This document shows positions 7,052 through 16,325 of a stretch of 64,000 nucleotides of DNA, in pieces. Position numbers and translations under genes: made by a program. The stretch covers positions 58,793-122,792 of the forward strand of contig JAPJBO010000701.1 in assembly GCA_030068145.1 (NCBI GenBank), written 5' to 3'. The stretch comes from Diplonema papillatum. Taxonomy: Eukaryota > Euglenozoa > Diplonemea > Diplonemida > Diplonemidae. The first letter of the stretch is position 1, and each line of letters opens with the position of its first letter. The notes below the pieces were generated by a model. It was not told the origin of the DNA. It saw nothing but the letters and a program-made list of their open reading frames with translations, and ran no database searches.

Positions 7052-9004
7052 ATGTTTGCCCTCTTTGGGTTGCTGATGTTCCTGGCCTGGCTGCCAGGTG
7101 GTGAAGCAGCTAATGGAAGGGGAATGAAAAGAAGGCATCCAGACCCAGCTGGTCCACCTCCTTTGCAACTCCCCCTGGCTGAAGGTGTTGCACTGTCAAG
7201 GGTCAAAAAAGAAGAAGAAGAAGACGATGAAGAAGAAGAAGACGATGAGCCTGTCCCTGTTGCAAAACACAGGCAGAGAGCAAAGCAACGCAAAGTAAGC
7301 TCTGTTGCCATGAAGAAGAAGGAGAAGACAGAAGCCTACAGCGGTGTGTTCCGGAAACGGGTTGAAGCAAAGCCGAAATTTGGAGTTCTGCAGCTCATCC
7401 GGCAGGGAGATGCTGCAATGGCAGAAAAACTTCAGGAGTACGGAATCATACCTGCTGTCACCTGCAAGTGTGACAGGGAACTGACTAACATGGTTTGGAA
7501 AGGAGCAAACACCACCCGGCAGCTCAACTGGCCTGTCTTCTTTTGCAAGCACTGTCACCTATCGTTCTCAACAGCAGCTATTCTCAGCACAGCTCTTGGC
7601 ATATCAGACAAAGGAGGCCCACTCAAGGTCACTCTTGGTGACTTTTTCTGCTTGGTACTTGGGTTTGTTTTTGTTGCCAAAAAAGCATTGACACACGCAC
7701 TTTGTTCGTTTACTCGCCAGACCGTCTGTAAATGGGAAGCAGGATTCAAGTGCATTGTTGGTGGTGAGGTTGAGCAAATGGAAGCTGCAAACCTTCCTTT
7801 GGGAGGTCCTGGGGCAATAATTGAGATTGATGAGTTCTCAATTGGGGGTAGAGTGGTGAAGGACAAGACAGGAAAACCAGTTGGATATGAATACCTGCGT
7901 TTTGTGGGTATTGTTGTCAGGGGCACCCCCTACTTCTTAATTCGTGAGCTACCCCGGAAGGTGCAAAAACTTGTCAACCCTGATGACACTGTAGCAAGTC
8001 CATCAGGACACAAGGACTTTACCAACAAAAAAGGACACCCTGTTGCGCCACCACCACCCCCGATTTCAAAGGAGGAGTTCAAAGCCCTCCTTGATGAGGA
8101 GGTTTTGGAAATTGGAACCCCAGAAAACCCGTTGTGCATTGCTACAGACGGTGCTGCCACTTATCGTTCAATGCTTGATCCAGCATCGGCTTCGTTCTAC
8201 TGGGGGGAACACAAGCACTGTGTGAACTATGCTTGGGTTAACCATGGGAAGGAAGAATGGTGCAAAGTTGTTGAAGATGATGACACCCCTCCTGTTGAAA
8301 ACTGCCTTGCAGAGACATGTGTTGCAGAAATCCTTTCCAAGGTGTCTGAGCCTTCTGAACCTGGTTGCCCCACTGCTGCAGGGGGGAACTTCTCACCCAT
8401 GTACCGGGACAAGAAGTGGATTACAGGTACCCAGAAGGCAGATGGTTTGTGGAAGCATCTTAAGACTACTCTTAAAACCAAAAACTGCAAGAACCGCAGC
8501 AAACCATCTGAGATTCTGATGAATCAGTGGAGGCTGATGAACACAGGTCTTGACCTAGTGCACCTTTTTCTCTGTGCTTTGGGGAAAAAGATTTCACAGA
8601 TGGAACTGGTGGTCCAGGCTGAAGCTACTGAGGTAGAACAACAAGCTGTTGAGTTGCCACCACAGCCTGACACCTTGCTGCAGCTGCTGGCACAGCCCGG
8701 CATGTGTGACCAGATGCTATCCCAGCCTGGGGTGCGTGACATGTTGATGCAAAGACTTGCCCAGGAAAAGCCTGAGTCTGATGATGAAGGCAGCCAAGAG
8801 AGCCCAATTGTTGACCCACAACAAAATGTGGACAGCAGCCAGTACAATCCTTTTGTATTGCCTGCAACCCAAAGGGAGGAAGACAATGATGACCAGCCTA
8901 GTGTCCCAATCTTTGTTCAGCCACAAGGACAGCCACAGAACCAAGGAGCTGTGTACAACCCATTTTCTGGTCGCAGGAGGCTGCAGTTGAGAAGACCACA
9001 ATGA
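7052..9004 (+). CDS. Merlin transposase (IS1016/ISXO2-like, DDE family)
   Basis: Catalyses cut-and-paste movement of the surrounding element. In order it has an acidic Glu/Asp-rich N-terminus and a Cys cluster (CKCDRE … FFCKHCHLSF) typical of ISXO2-type zinc ribbons. A helix-turn-helix-like stretch (RQTVCKWEAGFK) follows, then first Asp in IEIDEFSIGG, second Asp in IATDGAATYRSM, and the third position in GTQKADGLWKHLK. At that last place related transposases usually have Glu, so this may be D-D-D. The C-terminus is Gln/Pro-rich. ATG at 7052 gives a hydrophobic, signal-peptide-like start (MFALFGLLMFLAWLPGG), odd for a nuclear enzyme; ATG at 7124 (MKRRHPDPAG) may be the true start. The gene is less GC-rich than the host-like genes, which suggests a different history. 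Stop is TGA. Confidence 0.92.
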   Translation: MFALFGLLMFLAWLPGGEAANGRGMKRRHPDPAGPPPLQLPLAEGVALSRVKKEEEEDDEEEEDDEPVPVAKHRQRAKQRKVSSVAMKKKEKTEAYSGVFRKRVEAKPKFGVLQLIRQGDAAMAEKLQEYGIIPAVTCKCDRELTNMVWKGANTTRQLNWPVFFCKHCHLSFSTAAILSTALGISDKGGPLKVTLGDFFCLVLGFVFVAKKALTHALCSFTRQTVCKWEAGFKCIVGGEVEQMEAANLPLGGPGAIIEIDEFSIGGRVVKDKTGKPVGYEYLRFVGIVVRGTPYFLIRELPRKVQKLVNPDDTVASPSGHKDFTNKKGHPVAPPPPPISKEEFKALLDEEVLEIGTPENPLCIATDGAATYRSMLDPASASFYWGEHKHCVNYAWVNHGKEEWCKVVEDDDTPPVENCLAETCVAEILSKVSEPSEPGCPTAAGGNFSPMYRDKKWITGTQKADGLWKHLKTTLKTKNCKNRSKPSEILMNQWRLMNTGLDLVHLFLCALGKKISQMELVVQAEATEVEQQAVELPPQPDTLLQLLAQPGMCDQMLSQPGVRDMLMQRLAQEKPESDDEGSQESPIVDPQQNVDSSQYNPFVLPATQREEDNDDQPSVPIFVQPQGQPQNQGAVYNPFSGRRRLQLRRPQ

Positions 9005-9363
9005 TTCTTTATTTTTTTCCTTTTCTTCCTCCCCTGTTCATTCTGTTCAGAATGGGTGTTTCTTAGCACCATCCCTGATCTGCAGTAAAAAAATACCAAA
9101 AAAAAACACATTGAGACAAAAAAATACCAAAAAAAACAAAAAAAAACAGAAAAAGGGATCCTCTCCCCACCAAAAAAAACCAAAAAAACCTTAAAAAGAG
9201 AGGGGTGGAGATTAGGGGGGCTGGCTATGCCGCAAGTCCTCGACACTCCACCTGAAAAAAAAAAACGCGCCACGTAGTCTACCACCCTCTTGAGGCTCTG
9301 GTGGTGAGGAAATGTCTACCATGCAGGGTCAAAACCTTGTGTCTTGTCATGCTACACAATCAA
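9005..9363. other. Merlin 3' non-coding part with A-rich tract and MITE terminus
   Basis: A-rich runs with CAAAAAAAAC-type blocks at 9090–9270. A lone CATGCAGGGTCAAAACCTTG end of the MITE family starts near 9321 without a partner end. No gene. Confidence 0.6.
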
Positions 9364-9642
9364 TTACCTATACTTAACGCTGAACCATGGTTTTTGGTGG
9401 TTCAGTGTTAAGTATAGGTAATTACCTATACTTAACATTGAACCACCCAAAATCGCGGTTCAATGTTAAGTATAGGTATGGGTTCAGCGTTAAGTATAGG
9501 TAATTACCTATACTTAACATTGAACCGCCCAAAATCATGGTTCAATGTTAAGTATAGGTAATTACCTATACTTAACATTGAACCACGATTTTGGGCGGTT
9601 CAATGTTAAGTATAGGTATGCTACGCATACTTTACACATGCC
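9364..9642 (-). repeat. Merlin right inverted repeat made of tandem hairpins
   Basis: Inverse of 6324–6598, with the same hairpin order reversed and ending CTTTACACATGCC. Small differences between the two ends (loop sequences AAAATCGTGG, AAAATCATGG) show they have diverged slightly or were converted unevenly. Confidence 0.93.
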
Positions 9643-9650
9643 TCTTTGAA

Positions 9651-10289
9651 CGGTGCCGACCCCGGATTAGCGTCGAAGGTGGCAGCGCTTCTTCTTCCTG
9701 TGAAGTGTCTGACCTACATCTTCTTCTCGACCGGGGCGTTCTCTTTTGTTGCGTGGAGGGCTGGGTGTGTGTGGTTTGTCTTTGACAGCCACACAACGAA
9801 ACCCCTTCTCGTGACGCGACATGCCGACGATGCGGTTAGGCACATCGCGAACCTGATCAGTGGGTACGCTGCTCGGTACTCCATGGTTGGTCACAATGGC
9901 TGCACGTGCAAGCCGGACGCTTTCTTTGAGGGATGCACTGGTCGTGTGTGCCAGGCGACGGTGGTGCGGGGGGAAACAGATCTCGGCGCAGCGTTGCTCT
10001 CAGTCGCAGAGTGGTTGCATTCGTGTTTGCAGAAGTCCAAGCTGAACCGAGCGTCTTCAAGGAAGTCAGAGCATTCGCCAAGGTCGAAAGCAGCCGTGTA
10101 AAACCAGTTAAACAGCCCCCCCCAACTGCGAAGCCATCTGCGAGGGGGAAAAAGGCACCACACACACCCTCCGCGTCTGAGAGCTTGACTTCCAGCTCGG
10201 AAGACTCGACCTCTTCCGAACCACCTGCCAAGAAGGCGAAGAAATCGCCCGCTGCAAGAAAACCGTCCGCAAAGTCAGCGCGAAAATAG
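9651..10289 (+). pseudogene. Cysteine-protease domain, Asp-x-His half and basic tail (segment 3 of interrupted gene)
   Basis: Continues the frame of 6250–6323 after removal of the Merlin element. A hydrophobic strand (FSFVAWRAGCVWFVFDSH) carries the candidate catalytic Asp and His. A helix (ADDAVRHIANLI) and a Cys-rich stretch (NGCTCKPDAFFEGCTG) follow. This frame stops at 10101. A neighbouring frame running to 10289 encodes a Lys/Ser/Pro-rich tail (SSSEDSTSSEPPAKKAKK), so a frameshift near 10000–10030 may have separated the domain from its original nuclear-localisation-like tail. With segments 1 and 2 this would be a transposase–SWIM–C2H2–protease protein. Confidence 0.6.
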
Positions 10290-10303
10290 GTGAGCCAAGA
10301 ACG

Positions 10304-10700
10304 GAATGTACCCCGTCCGACCACAGCTATCATTATTTTGGCAGAATCAGATCAGTGGCACAATGCGCGACCTTCACTGACACCATCACTTTGCTTCGAG
10401 GATTTTTCTTTTCAGCCAGCGTATTTTCGGATGATTTCATTCCTCCTCATGTCGCGTACTGTAATCTGGAGGCAGTTGCACCTGACATCACGGAATGTAC
10501 CCCGTCCGACCACAGCTTTATTATTATTTGGCAGAATCAGATCAGTGGCACAAAGCGCGACCTTCACTGACTCCTCATCACTTTTCTTCGAGGATTTCTT
10601 TTCATCTGCCAGCATATTTTCGGATGATTTCATTCCTTATTCAACGATGCCGCGCACAGGAATCACCTGTAATCTGGAGGCAATTGCATCTGGCATCATG
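10304..10700. repeat. Two tandem ~190–210-bp repeats
   Basis: CGGAATGTACCCCGTCCGAC starts at about 10304 and again at about 10491. The copies share the AGAATCAGATCAGTGGCACA, CTTCGAGGATTT and ATTTTCGGATGATTTCATTC blocks, with small indels between them. Not coding in any consistent frame. Confidence 0.85.
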
Positions 10701-10769
10701 GATACAAGCAAGACAAACACAAACGCAAGACAACGCAATTCACAATGGGGCTCTCAGACAGAACACACA

Positions 10770-11270
10770 GTATACGATTCAGCCCCTTGGGCTCGTAGAA
10801 CCTCAATCACACAGTCTACGATTCGGCCCCTTGGGCCGAATCTAAGACTCGGCCCCTTGGGCTTAATGGGTACTGGGTGCACCGGAATTATCTCGAAATT
10901 CGACCCTGCATCACCAAATTCGACTCTGTGTCACCAAATCCGACGCTGTGTCACTAAATTCGAGTCCTGAAATCACCAAATTCTGCGTTTTATCACTAAA
11001 TTCGGCGCTGTGTCACTAAATTCGACGACTTTGGCATTTCATACCCAAAATCGACGTCACCAAATTCGACTCGCCATCACTAAATTCGGCTCCGCATCAC
11101 TAAATTCGGCGTTTTATCACTAAATTCGGCGTTTTATCACTAAATTCGGCCCTCCATCACTACATTCGACCATGCGTCACCAAATTAGATGTCACCAAAT
11201 TCGGCGTTGCGTCACTAAATTCGGCGTTGCGTCACTAAATTCGGCGTCACCAAATTCGACACGAACCTCT
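10770..11270. repeat. Short-repeat region: GGCCCCTTGGGC and TCACTAAATTCGGCG arrays
   Basis: Three copies of GATTCGGCCCCTTGGGC-like units lie at about 10780–10865. From 10890 there are about twenty irregular copies of TCACTAAATTCGGCGTT, 17–22 bp apart. The array ends just before the poly-G target of the hAT-like element. Confidence 0.85.
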
Positions 11271-11285
11271 AAATGAGACTGACCC

Positions 11286-11304
11286 GGGGGGGGGGGGGGG
11301 GGGG
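11286..11304. repeat. Poly-G tract (19 G) forming the left target flank
   Basis: Nineteen G residues directly before the hAT-like left end. Fourteen G residues (14803–14816) follow the right end. An 8-bp duplication of GGGGGGGG would be invisible inside these runs. Confidence 0.8.
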
Positions 11305-14300
11305 CAAGGGTACCTGTAACTCGGGGCCCGGGCCCTGGAAATTTTCCAGTTTTTTTGGCCCTGAACGATTACCAAAGGAAAAACTCTCTGGTACAAGATG
11401 CAATTCGTTTACTATTCCATTCCAGGGCCCCAGACTGTCCTTGAGCTCAACGGATTCCAAAGCGTTCAAAAACGTCCTTGTATTATTTTTTTAACAACCC
11501 AAGCACGGCGCGACGCGCCAAGAGGTAGTCGGTAGCGGCTTGTGCACTTCATTACCACAGATTGTTACTGCATATAAAGTTCAAACTACTACTACTACTA
11601 CTGAAGAACAGCTGTCTGAGGAAACGAACAATCAAAAACGAATCAAATCTGGCTCTTTCGGCCGGTTCCATTACGGATTGGACACCGTCAGTTAAAGACG
11701 TCCCAAACCCGCAGGAGTATACAAACATTTTAAGTAAATCCCAATAACAATGTCTGCGTTTGCGTTTTTCGTGCTCGATTTTGCTTGGTCGTACTTGACA
11801 ACAAGGAAGCTGGCATGTGAGAGACATGCCTCCAGAACCGCGAAGAAGGACGACACGCGGTACGTGGTGTCTGATGAGCAAGGTATGGCGACGACCTGCG
11901 GGTACATATCCCTCATGGTGGCTGCCAAGTGGGTTCGGGAGAAAGCGCGGCTGGTGGTTTGCCCTACCCTTAAAGACATCGCCGCCTTCTGGGTTACCAC
12001 CGACGCCGAGAACTTCGGAATGAAAGACTACCGCTGGTTGAACATCCACATGTGCCTTCGTCGTTCCGAGAGCCCCCCTCCGCTGACCAACCTCGAAGTG
12101 AACCGGTTCTGCTGCGACACTCTCTCATCGCTCGTTCGGTTGGTTACTCCGCCGGAGTTCCAACGCACGTCTCTCTGCGAAGGGGTGTACATCGTCTTTC
12201 TCCCCCCAATCGGCATGCAAAAGATGGGGCACTTCTTCTGCATTATCGTCATCCGCAATCCGGAGCATGGCCGACAGATGGTGATGTTGGGTGCAAAGGA
12301 TGGGCGCATCACGTTTACGTGCCAGGGTAGTGAGGTAAACGCCCCTCAGCCGAAAGCCACTCCTGAAGATCCGAAGGCGCTATTCGAGAAGAAGGCCACA
12401 GGTTGGGGCTGCAAGGCGTGCGCGAAAGCAGTGACGACAGGTGTGAAGCGCAAACACGCCCAAGCATCAAAAAACACCTGGATTGAGTACCGTGTTGCCG
12501 ACAACAACAACATCCGCAGAGCCCAGAACAAACATCTGTCAAGTTCGGGTTTCCACCAGGCTGCTGTTGCCGCCGCCACCTCCAACGCCGCAACTCCGCC
12601 TCCGAAGATCGTCCCGCCACCGAAAGAGAAGGTCGACCTCTTCTCGCGCCTGCATTGCGTGATGTACGCAGGTATCATGCACGGGACGGAACACACGACG
12701 GTTGCAGCTACGATAGCAGGACTTCGCGGGAGCATACCCAAGAAATATGCGTGCGCCAGGCATGTTGGAGAGATGGTGCACGTGTGGGCCGGTGCTCTGC
12801 AAGAACGCGTGAAGAAGGAGCTCAAGAGCGTGAGTTCCATCGGGATGGTGACAGACGGAACCTCCCTGAGGAATGTCAACCAAGACGTGAATGTGTTCCT
12901 CTTGCGGTACCTCCATCGCCCGTCCCCCAAAGCCACCCTCCGCTGTGTCGAACGGTTCGTCAGGATGACGGACAATGTGTTGGTGTCGGCAGACGGTGAT
13001 GCACTGCACGAGCAGATGAAAGCAATGCTCCTCACTGTCGATCTCCCTGAAGAGCGTGTTGGCGGGGTCATCGCGGACAGCTGCGGGACGATCACGGGCA
13101 AAACTCGTGGGCTTGTCGGAAGAATGCATCTCAGGACCCGCACATTGCAGCCACACTTCCCCGACCAAGCACACCGCTTGCAGAACGCGCTGAAGCCGGT
13201 TAGTAAGATCCCCGCGCTGGCCACCCTCATCCAGGGGATTCGCTCCATCGACCGTGTTTATCTGCAGTCGAAAGTGCTGTTCCGCGAGCTTGAAACAGAC
13301 AGCAAATCCAAGTTCACCACCGTCGGCAAACAGAGGAAACTTGTGCTGCGCCCTTCCCTCTCTTATCGCATCCGCTGGCAGGCGAAGGTGCGGACGTCGC
13401 TGGTACGTGCTGCAAGGATGTGGATGATGTGGAAATCACATATCGAGACAGGATCTTCGTGGAAGAAGGTGCGTGCTGACAAGAAGGCAGTAGACAGCAA
13501 CGAATCAACGCAAGACTCCGTGCCTAAGACCCGTCAAAAGCTGAAAAAGTTGGTCCAAGCAGATGACGTCCCCGGAGACCTCTTGTTCTTTGGCGAGTTG
13601 TTTTCAATTGCCCAGAAACCGAGCCTCGTCGCACAGGGGGAACATGCAATTTTGTTGCATTTCGACTTTTCGGTGGGCGAAGCAATCACCGAACTAGAAG
13701 AGCTGCAAAACAAGCAGGTACCGGGAAGCATGCGGCGCCGCGCTACCGATCTGGCCATTGAGTGCTTGGCAAACCTTCGCCACTACGGTGCTGTGGAGAC
13801 AGCTCTCCTGCGCATGATGAACGTGTACAAGATAACGTGCCTGTCTGACGAGGATCTCGCCGAATACGCCGACGATGACCTCGAGGTGGTGATGGAAACA
13901 CTGGGGATGCAGGAGGCGGGCCTTGAAAAGGAATCGGCAGAGTTCACGAAAGAACAGTGGCTAATCGCCAAGACAGAGGTGAGAAAGCTGGGGATGGGGT
14001 GGGGCGGTTGGTTTGTGGTGCTGGACAAGGTGAAGGGCCGGGTTCGCAAGGCACTGGAGTACGCCCTCATTTTCAGTTCTTGTAGCTCCAACAAGGCTGA
14101 AAGGCTGTATGCCCGGCTGCGCTACGCCACCCTGAAGCGCACGCAGGTCGACGTGAAAACCCTCTCAGCGGAACTTATGATACGGGACATGGGCCCGAGG
14201 GTGGACGCCGCAGAGGGTTTCATTACCCTCTGTTCCACCATCTGGCTGTCGCTCAAAACCCGCCGCTTATTGAGGAAGCGAGACACAAGCACCAAAAAAG

Positions 14301-14802
14301 GTGTGTCCGTGTTCGAAGTGCTGGAGAAGAAGATGACAGCTGCCAGAGGGGTAGCAAAAGAGGTTGCAGATTCAGATGACCAGGAGGAAGAGGAAGAAGG
14401 TGATACGGATGAGAATGAGAATGGGGAAGAGGAAGACGAAGACGAAGACGAAGAAGAAGAAGAAGAAGAAGAAGAAGAAGAAGAAGAAGAAGATGACGAA
14501 GAAGATGAAGAAGACGAAGAAGACGAAGAGGAGGAAGAAGAGGACAAACCGACGGGGCCTATTCCCAAGCGAAGGAAAATTGGCTGATAGCACCTGACTG
14601 TGTGCGGTTTTATCAAGATTTATCAAGTTTATTTCGTGTTTTCTTCTCGTTTTTCTCTCCGCTTGTTGTGGGAATCTGCAATACGGAAGATTCCACCCTT
14701 GGATGGCGTGAGCACCGTGGGCCTGGACCCTATCTGGACCCTAGCGCTAACCCGGGGCCCGGGGCCCGGGCCCTGGAGACCCTGGAGTTACAGGTACCCT
14801 TG
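11305..14802 (+). mobile_element. Complete hAT-like DNA transposon, ~3.5 kb, in a poly-G tract
   Basis: Left end CAAGGGTACCTGTAACTC, right end its exact inverse GAGTTACAGGTACCCTTG. The subterminal GGGCCCGGGCCCTGG blocks are also inverted relative to each other. hAT elements characteristically begin CAGGG or CAAGG and make 8-bp duplications. Here both flanks are G runs, consistent with an 8-G duplication. One long gene fills the inside. Confidence 0.82.
11750..14587 (+). CDS. hAT-like transposase with N-terminal papain-order cysteine-protease-like domain
   Basis: 945 codons from an ATG at 11750. Residues about 36–190 look like a cysteine protease with Cys first: Gln44 and Cys50 (QGMATTCGYIS, the papain-like Q-x5-C spacing), His161 in MGHFFCIIVIRN and Asp184 in GAKDGRI. 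Residues about 305–560 match the RNase H-like core of hAT/ZNF862-type transposases: Asp369 in MVTDGTSLRN, Asp443 in VIADSCGTITGKTRG, then the PDQAHRLQNAL histidine block. Residues about 770–805 match the hAT C-terminal region (SSCSSNKAERLYARLRY, with Glu784 as candidate third acidic residue). The C-terminus is a long Glu/Asp run (about 877–937) and a basic end. The gene has no internal stop and could be active. The protease assignment rests on motif order and spacing only. Confidence 0.8.
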   Translation: MSAFAFFVLDFAWSYLTTRKLACERHASRTAKKDDTRYVVSDEQGMATTCGYISLMVAAKWVREKARLVVCPTLKDIAAFWVTTDAENFGMKDYRWLNIHMCLRRSESPPPLTNLEVNRFCCDTLSSLVRLVTPPEFQRTSLCEGVYIVFLPPIGMQKMGHFFCIIVIRNPEHGRQMVMLGAKDGRITFTCQGSEVNAPQPKATPEDPKALFEKKATGWGCKACAKAVTTGVKRKHAQASKNTWIEYRVADNNNIRRAQNKHLSSSGFHQAAVAAATSNAATPPPKIVPPPKEKVDLFSRLHCVMYAGIMHGTEHTTVAATIAGLRGSIPKKYACARHVGEMVHVWAGALQERVKKELKSVSSIGMVTDGTSLRNVNQDVNVFLLRYLHRPSPKATLRCVERFVRMTDNVLVSADGDALHEQMKAMLLTVDLPEERVGGVIADSCGTITGKTRGLVGRMHLRTRTLQPHFPDQAHRLQNALKPVSKIPALATLIQGIRSIDRVYLQSKVLFRELETDSKSKFTTVGKQRKLVLRPSLSYRIRWQAKVRTSLVRAARMWMMWKSHIETGSSWKKVRADKKAVDSNESTQDSVPKTRQKLKKLVQADDVPGDLLFFGELFSIAQKPSLVAQGEHAILLHFDFSVGEAITELEELQNKQVPGSMRRRATDLAIECLANLRHYGAVETALLRMMNVYKITCLSDEDLAEYADDDLEVVMETLGMQEAGLEKESAEFTKEQWLIAKTEVRKLGMGWGGWFVVLDKVKGRVRKALEYALIFSSCSSNKAERLYARLRYATLKRTQVDVKTLSAELMIRDMGPRVDAAEGFITLCSTIWLSLKTRRLLRKRDTSTKKGVSVFEVLEKKMTAARGVAKEVADSDDQEEEEEGDTDENENGEEEDEDEDEEEEEEEEEEEEEEDDEEDEEDEEDEEEEEEDKPTGPIPKRRKIG

Positions 14803-14829
14803 GGGGGGGGGGGGGGTACCCACCCTGGG

Positions 14830-16325
14830 TCCTGACCGGTCCACCTAGTGGTAGCCACCTGCAGCCACTTGTAGCCACCAGTAGCCACTGGCAGCCACCA
14901 GCTACCATCGGCAGCTACCAGAAGTCACTGGCAGTAGCCACCAGGAGCCACCAGTGTCCACCAACAGCAACCAGTTGGCACCAGGAGCCTCCGGCAGCCA
15001 CGAGCAGCCACGAGTAGTCACCAGCAGCCGCGAGTAGCTACCAGTAGCCACACGCAGCGAACGGCAGTAGCCACCAGCAGCCGCGAGTAGGCCCAAGTAG
15101 CTACCAGTAGCCACCAGGAGCCACCGGCACCAACCGGCAGCCACCAGTAACTACCAGCAGCCACCAGTAGCCACACGCAGCCAGCGCCCCCACGAGCCAC
15201 CAGGAGCCGCCGGTAGCTACCGGCAGCCGCGAGTAGCCACGGGTGGCTACCAGTAGCAACCGGTAGCCACCAGTAGCCACACGCAGCCACCAGTAGCCAC
15301 ACGCAGCCACCGGCAGTAGCCACCAGCAGCCACCGGTAGCCACCAGCAGCCACCGGTAGCCACTAGCAACCACGAGTAGCCACCAGTAGTCACCAGCAGC
15401 CGCGAGTAGCCACGAGTAGCTACCAGTAGCCACCAGGAGCTACCGGTAGCCACCAGTAGCCACACGCAGCCACCGGCAGTAGCCACCAGCAGCCACCGGT
15501 AGCCACTAGCAACCACGAGTAGCCACTAGTAGTCACCAGCAGCCGCGAGTAGCCACGAGTAGCCACGAGGAGCCACTGGTAGCTGCCGGCAGTAGCCACC
15601 AGCAGCCGCGAGTAGGCCCAAGTAGCTACCAGTAGCCACCAGGAGCCACCGGCACCAACCGGCAGCCACCAGTAACTACCAGCAGCCACCAGTAGCCACA
15701 CGCAGCCAGCAGCCCCCACGAGCCACCAGGAGCCGCCGGTAGCTACCGGCAGCCGCGAGTAGCCACGAGTGGCTACCAGTAGCAACCGGTAGCCACCAGT
15801 AGCCACACGCAGCCACCGGCAGTAGCCACCAGCAGCCACCGGTAGCCACTAGCAACCACGAGTAGCCACCAGTAGTCACCAGCAGCCGCGAGTAGCCACG
15901 AGTAGCTACCAGTAGCCACCAGCAGCCACCGGGAGCCACCAGTAGCCACCAGTAGCCACTAGCTGCCACCGGTAGCCACTAGCAGCCACGAGTAGCCACC
16001 ATTAGTCACCAGCAGCCACGAGTAGCCACTGGCAGCCACCAGTAGCCACCGGCAGTAGCCACCAGCAGCCACCGGTAGCCACTTGCAGCCATGTGTAGCC
16101 ACCAGTAGTCACCAGCAGCCGCGAGTAGCCACGAGTAGCTACCAGTAGCCACCAGTAGCCACACGCAGCCACCGGCAGTAGCCACCAGCAGCCACCGGTA
16201 GCCACTAGCAGCCACGAGTAGCCACTAGTAGTCACCAGCAGCCGCGAGTAGCCACTGGCAGCCACCGGTAGACACTAGCAGCCACCGGTGGCCACCGGCA
16301 GCCACCAGTAGCCACCGGCAGTAGT
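14830..16325. repeat. 10-bp minisatellite (AGTAGCCACC) with 525-bp higher-order unit
   Basis: About 150 imperfect copies of AGTAGCCACC / AGCAGCCACC / GGTAGCCACT. A longer unit recurs: GCCCAAGTAGCTACCAGTAG starts at 15091 and again at 15616, 525 bp apart, with the following 90 bp nearly identical. Minus-strand frames rich in WLLVATGG are products of the repeat and are not genes. Confidence 0.93.

Larger units (their letters stand above)
6324..9642 (+). mobile_element. Complete Merlin DNA transposon, 3,319 bp, TSD TCTTTGAA
   Basis: Ends are GGCATGTGTAAAG and its inverse. The 8-bp duplication TCTTTGAA lies at 6316–6323 and 9643–9650. Both ends carry about 275 bp of inverted repeat built from hairpins. 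One intact transposase gene lies between. The 8–9-bp duplication and the IS1016-like transposase are known marks of the Merlin superfamily. The element sits inside the open frame of the MULE-derived gene, and its duplication is still perfect, so insertion looks fairly recent. Confidence 0.95.

Noticed and set aside
14122..14626. Minus-strand poly-Ser and poly-Phe frames
   Set aside because: Antisense of the Glu/Asp run of the hAT-like transposase.
14902..16265. Minus-strand proteins of repeated WLLVATGG
   Set aside because: Products of the 10-bp minisatellite; several phases are open at once.
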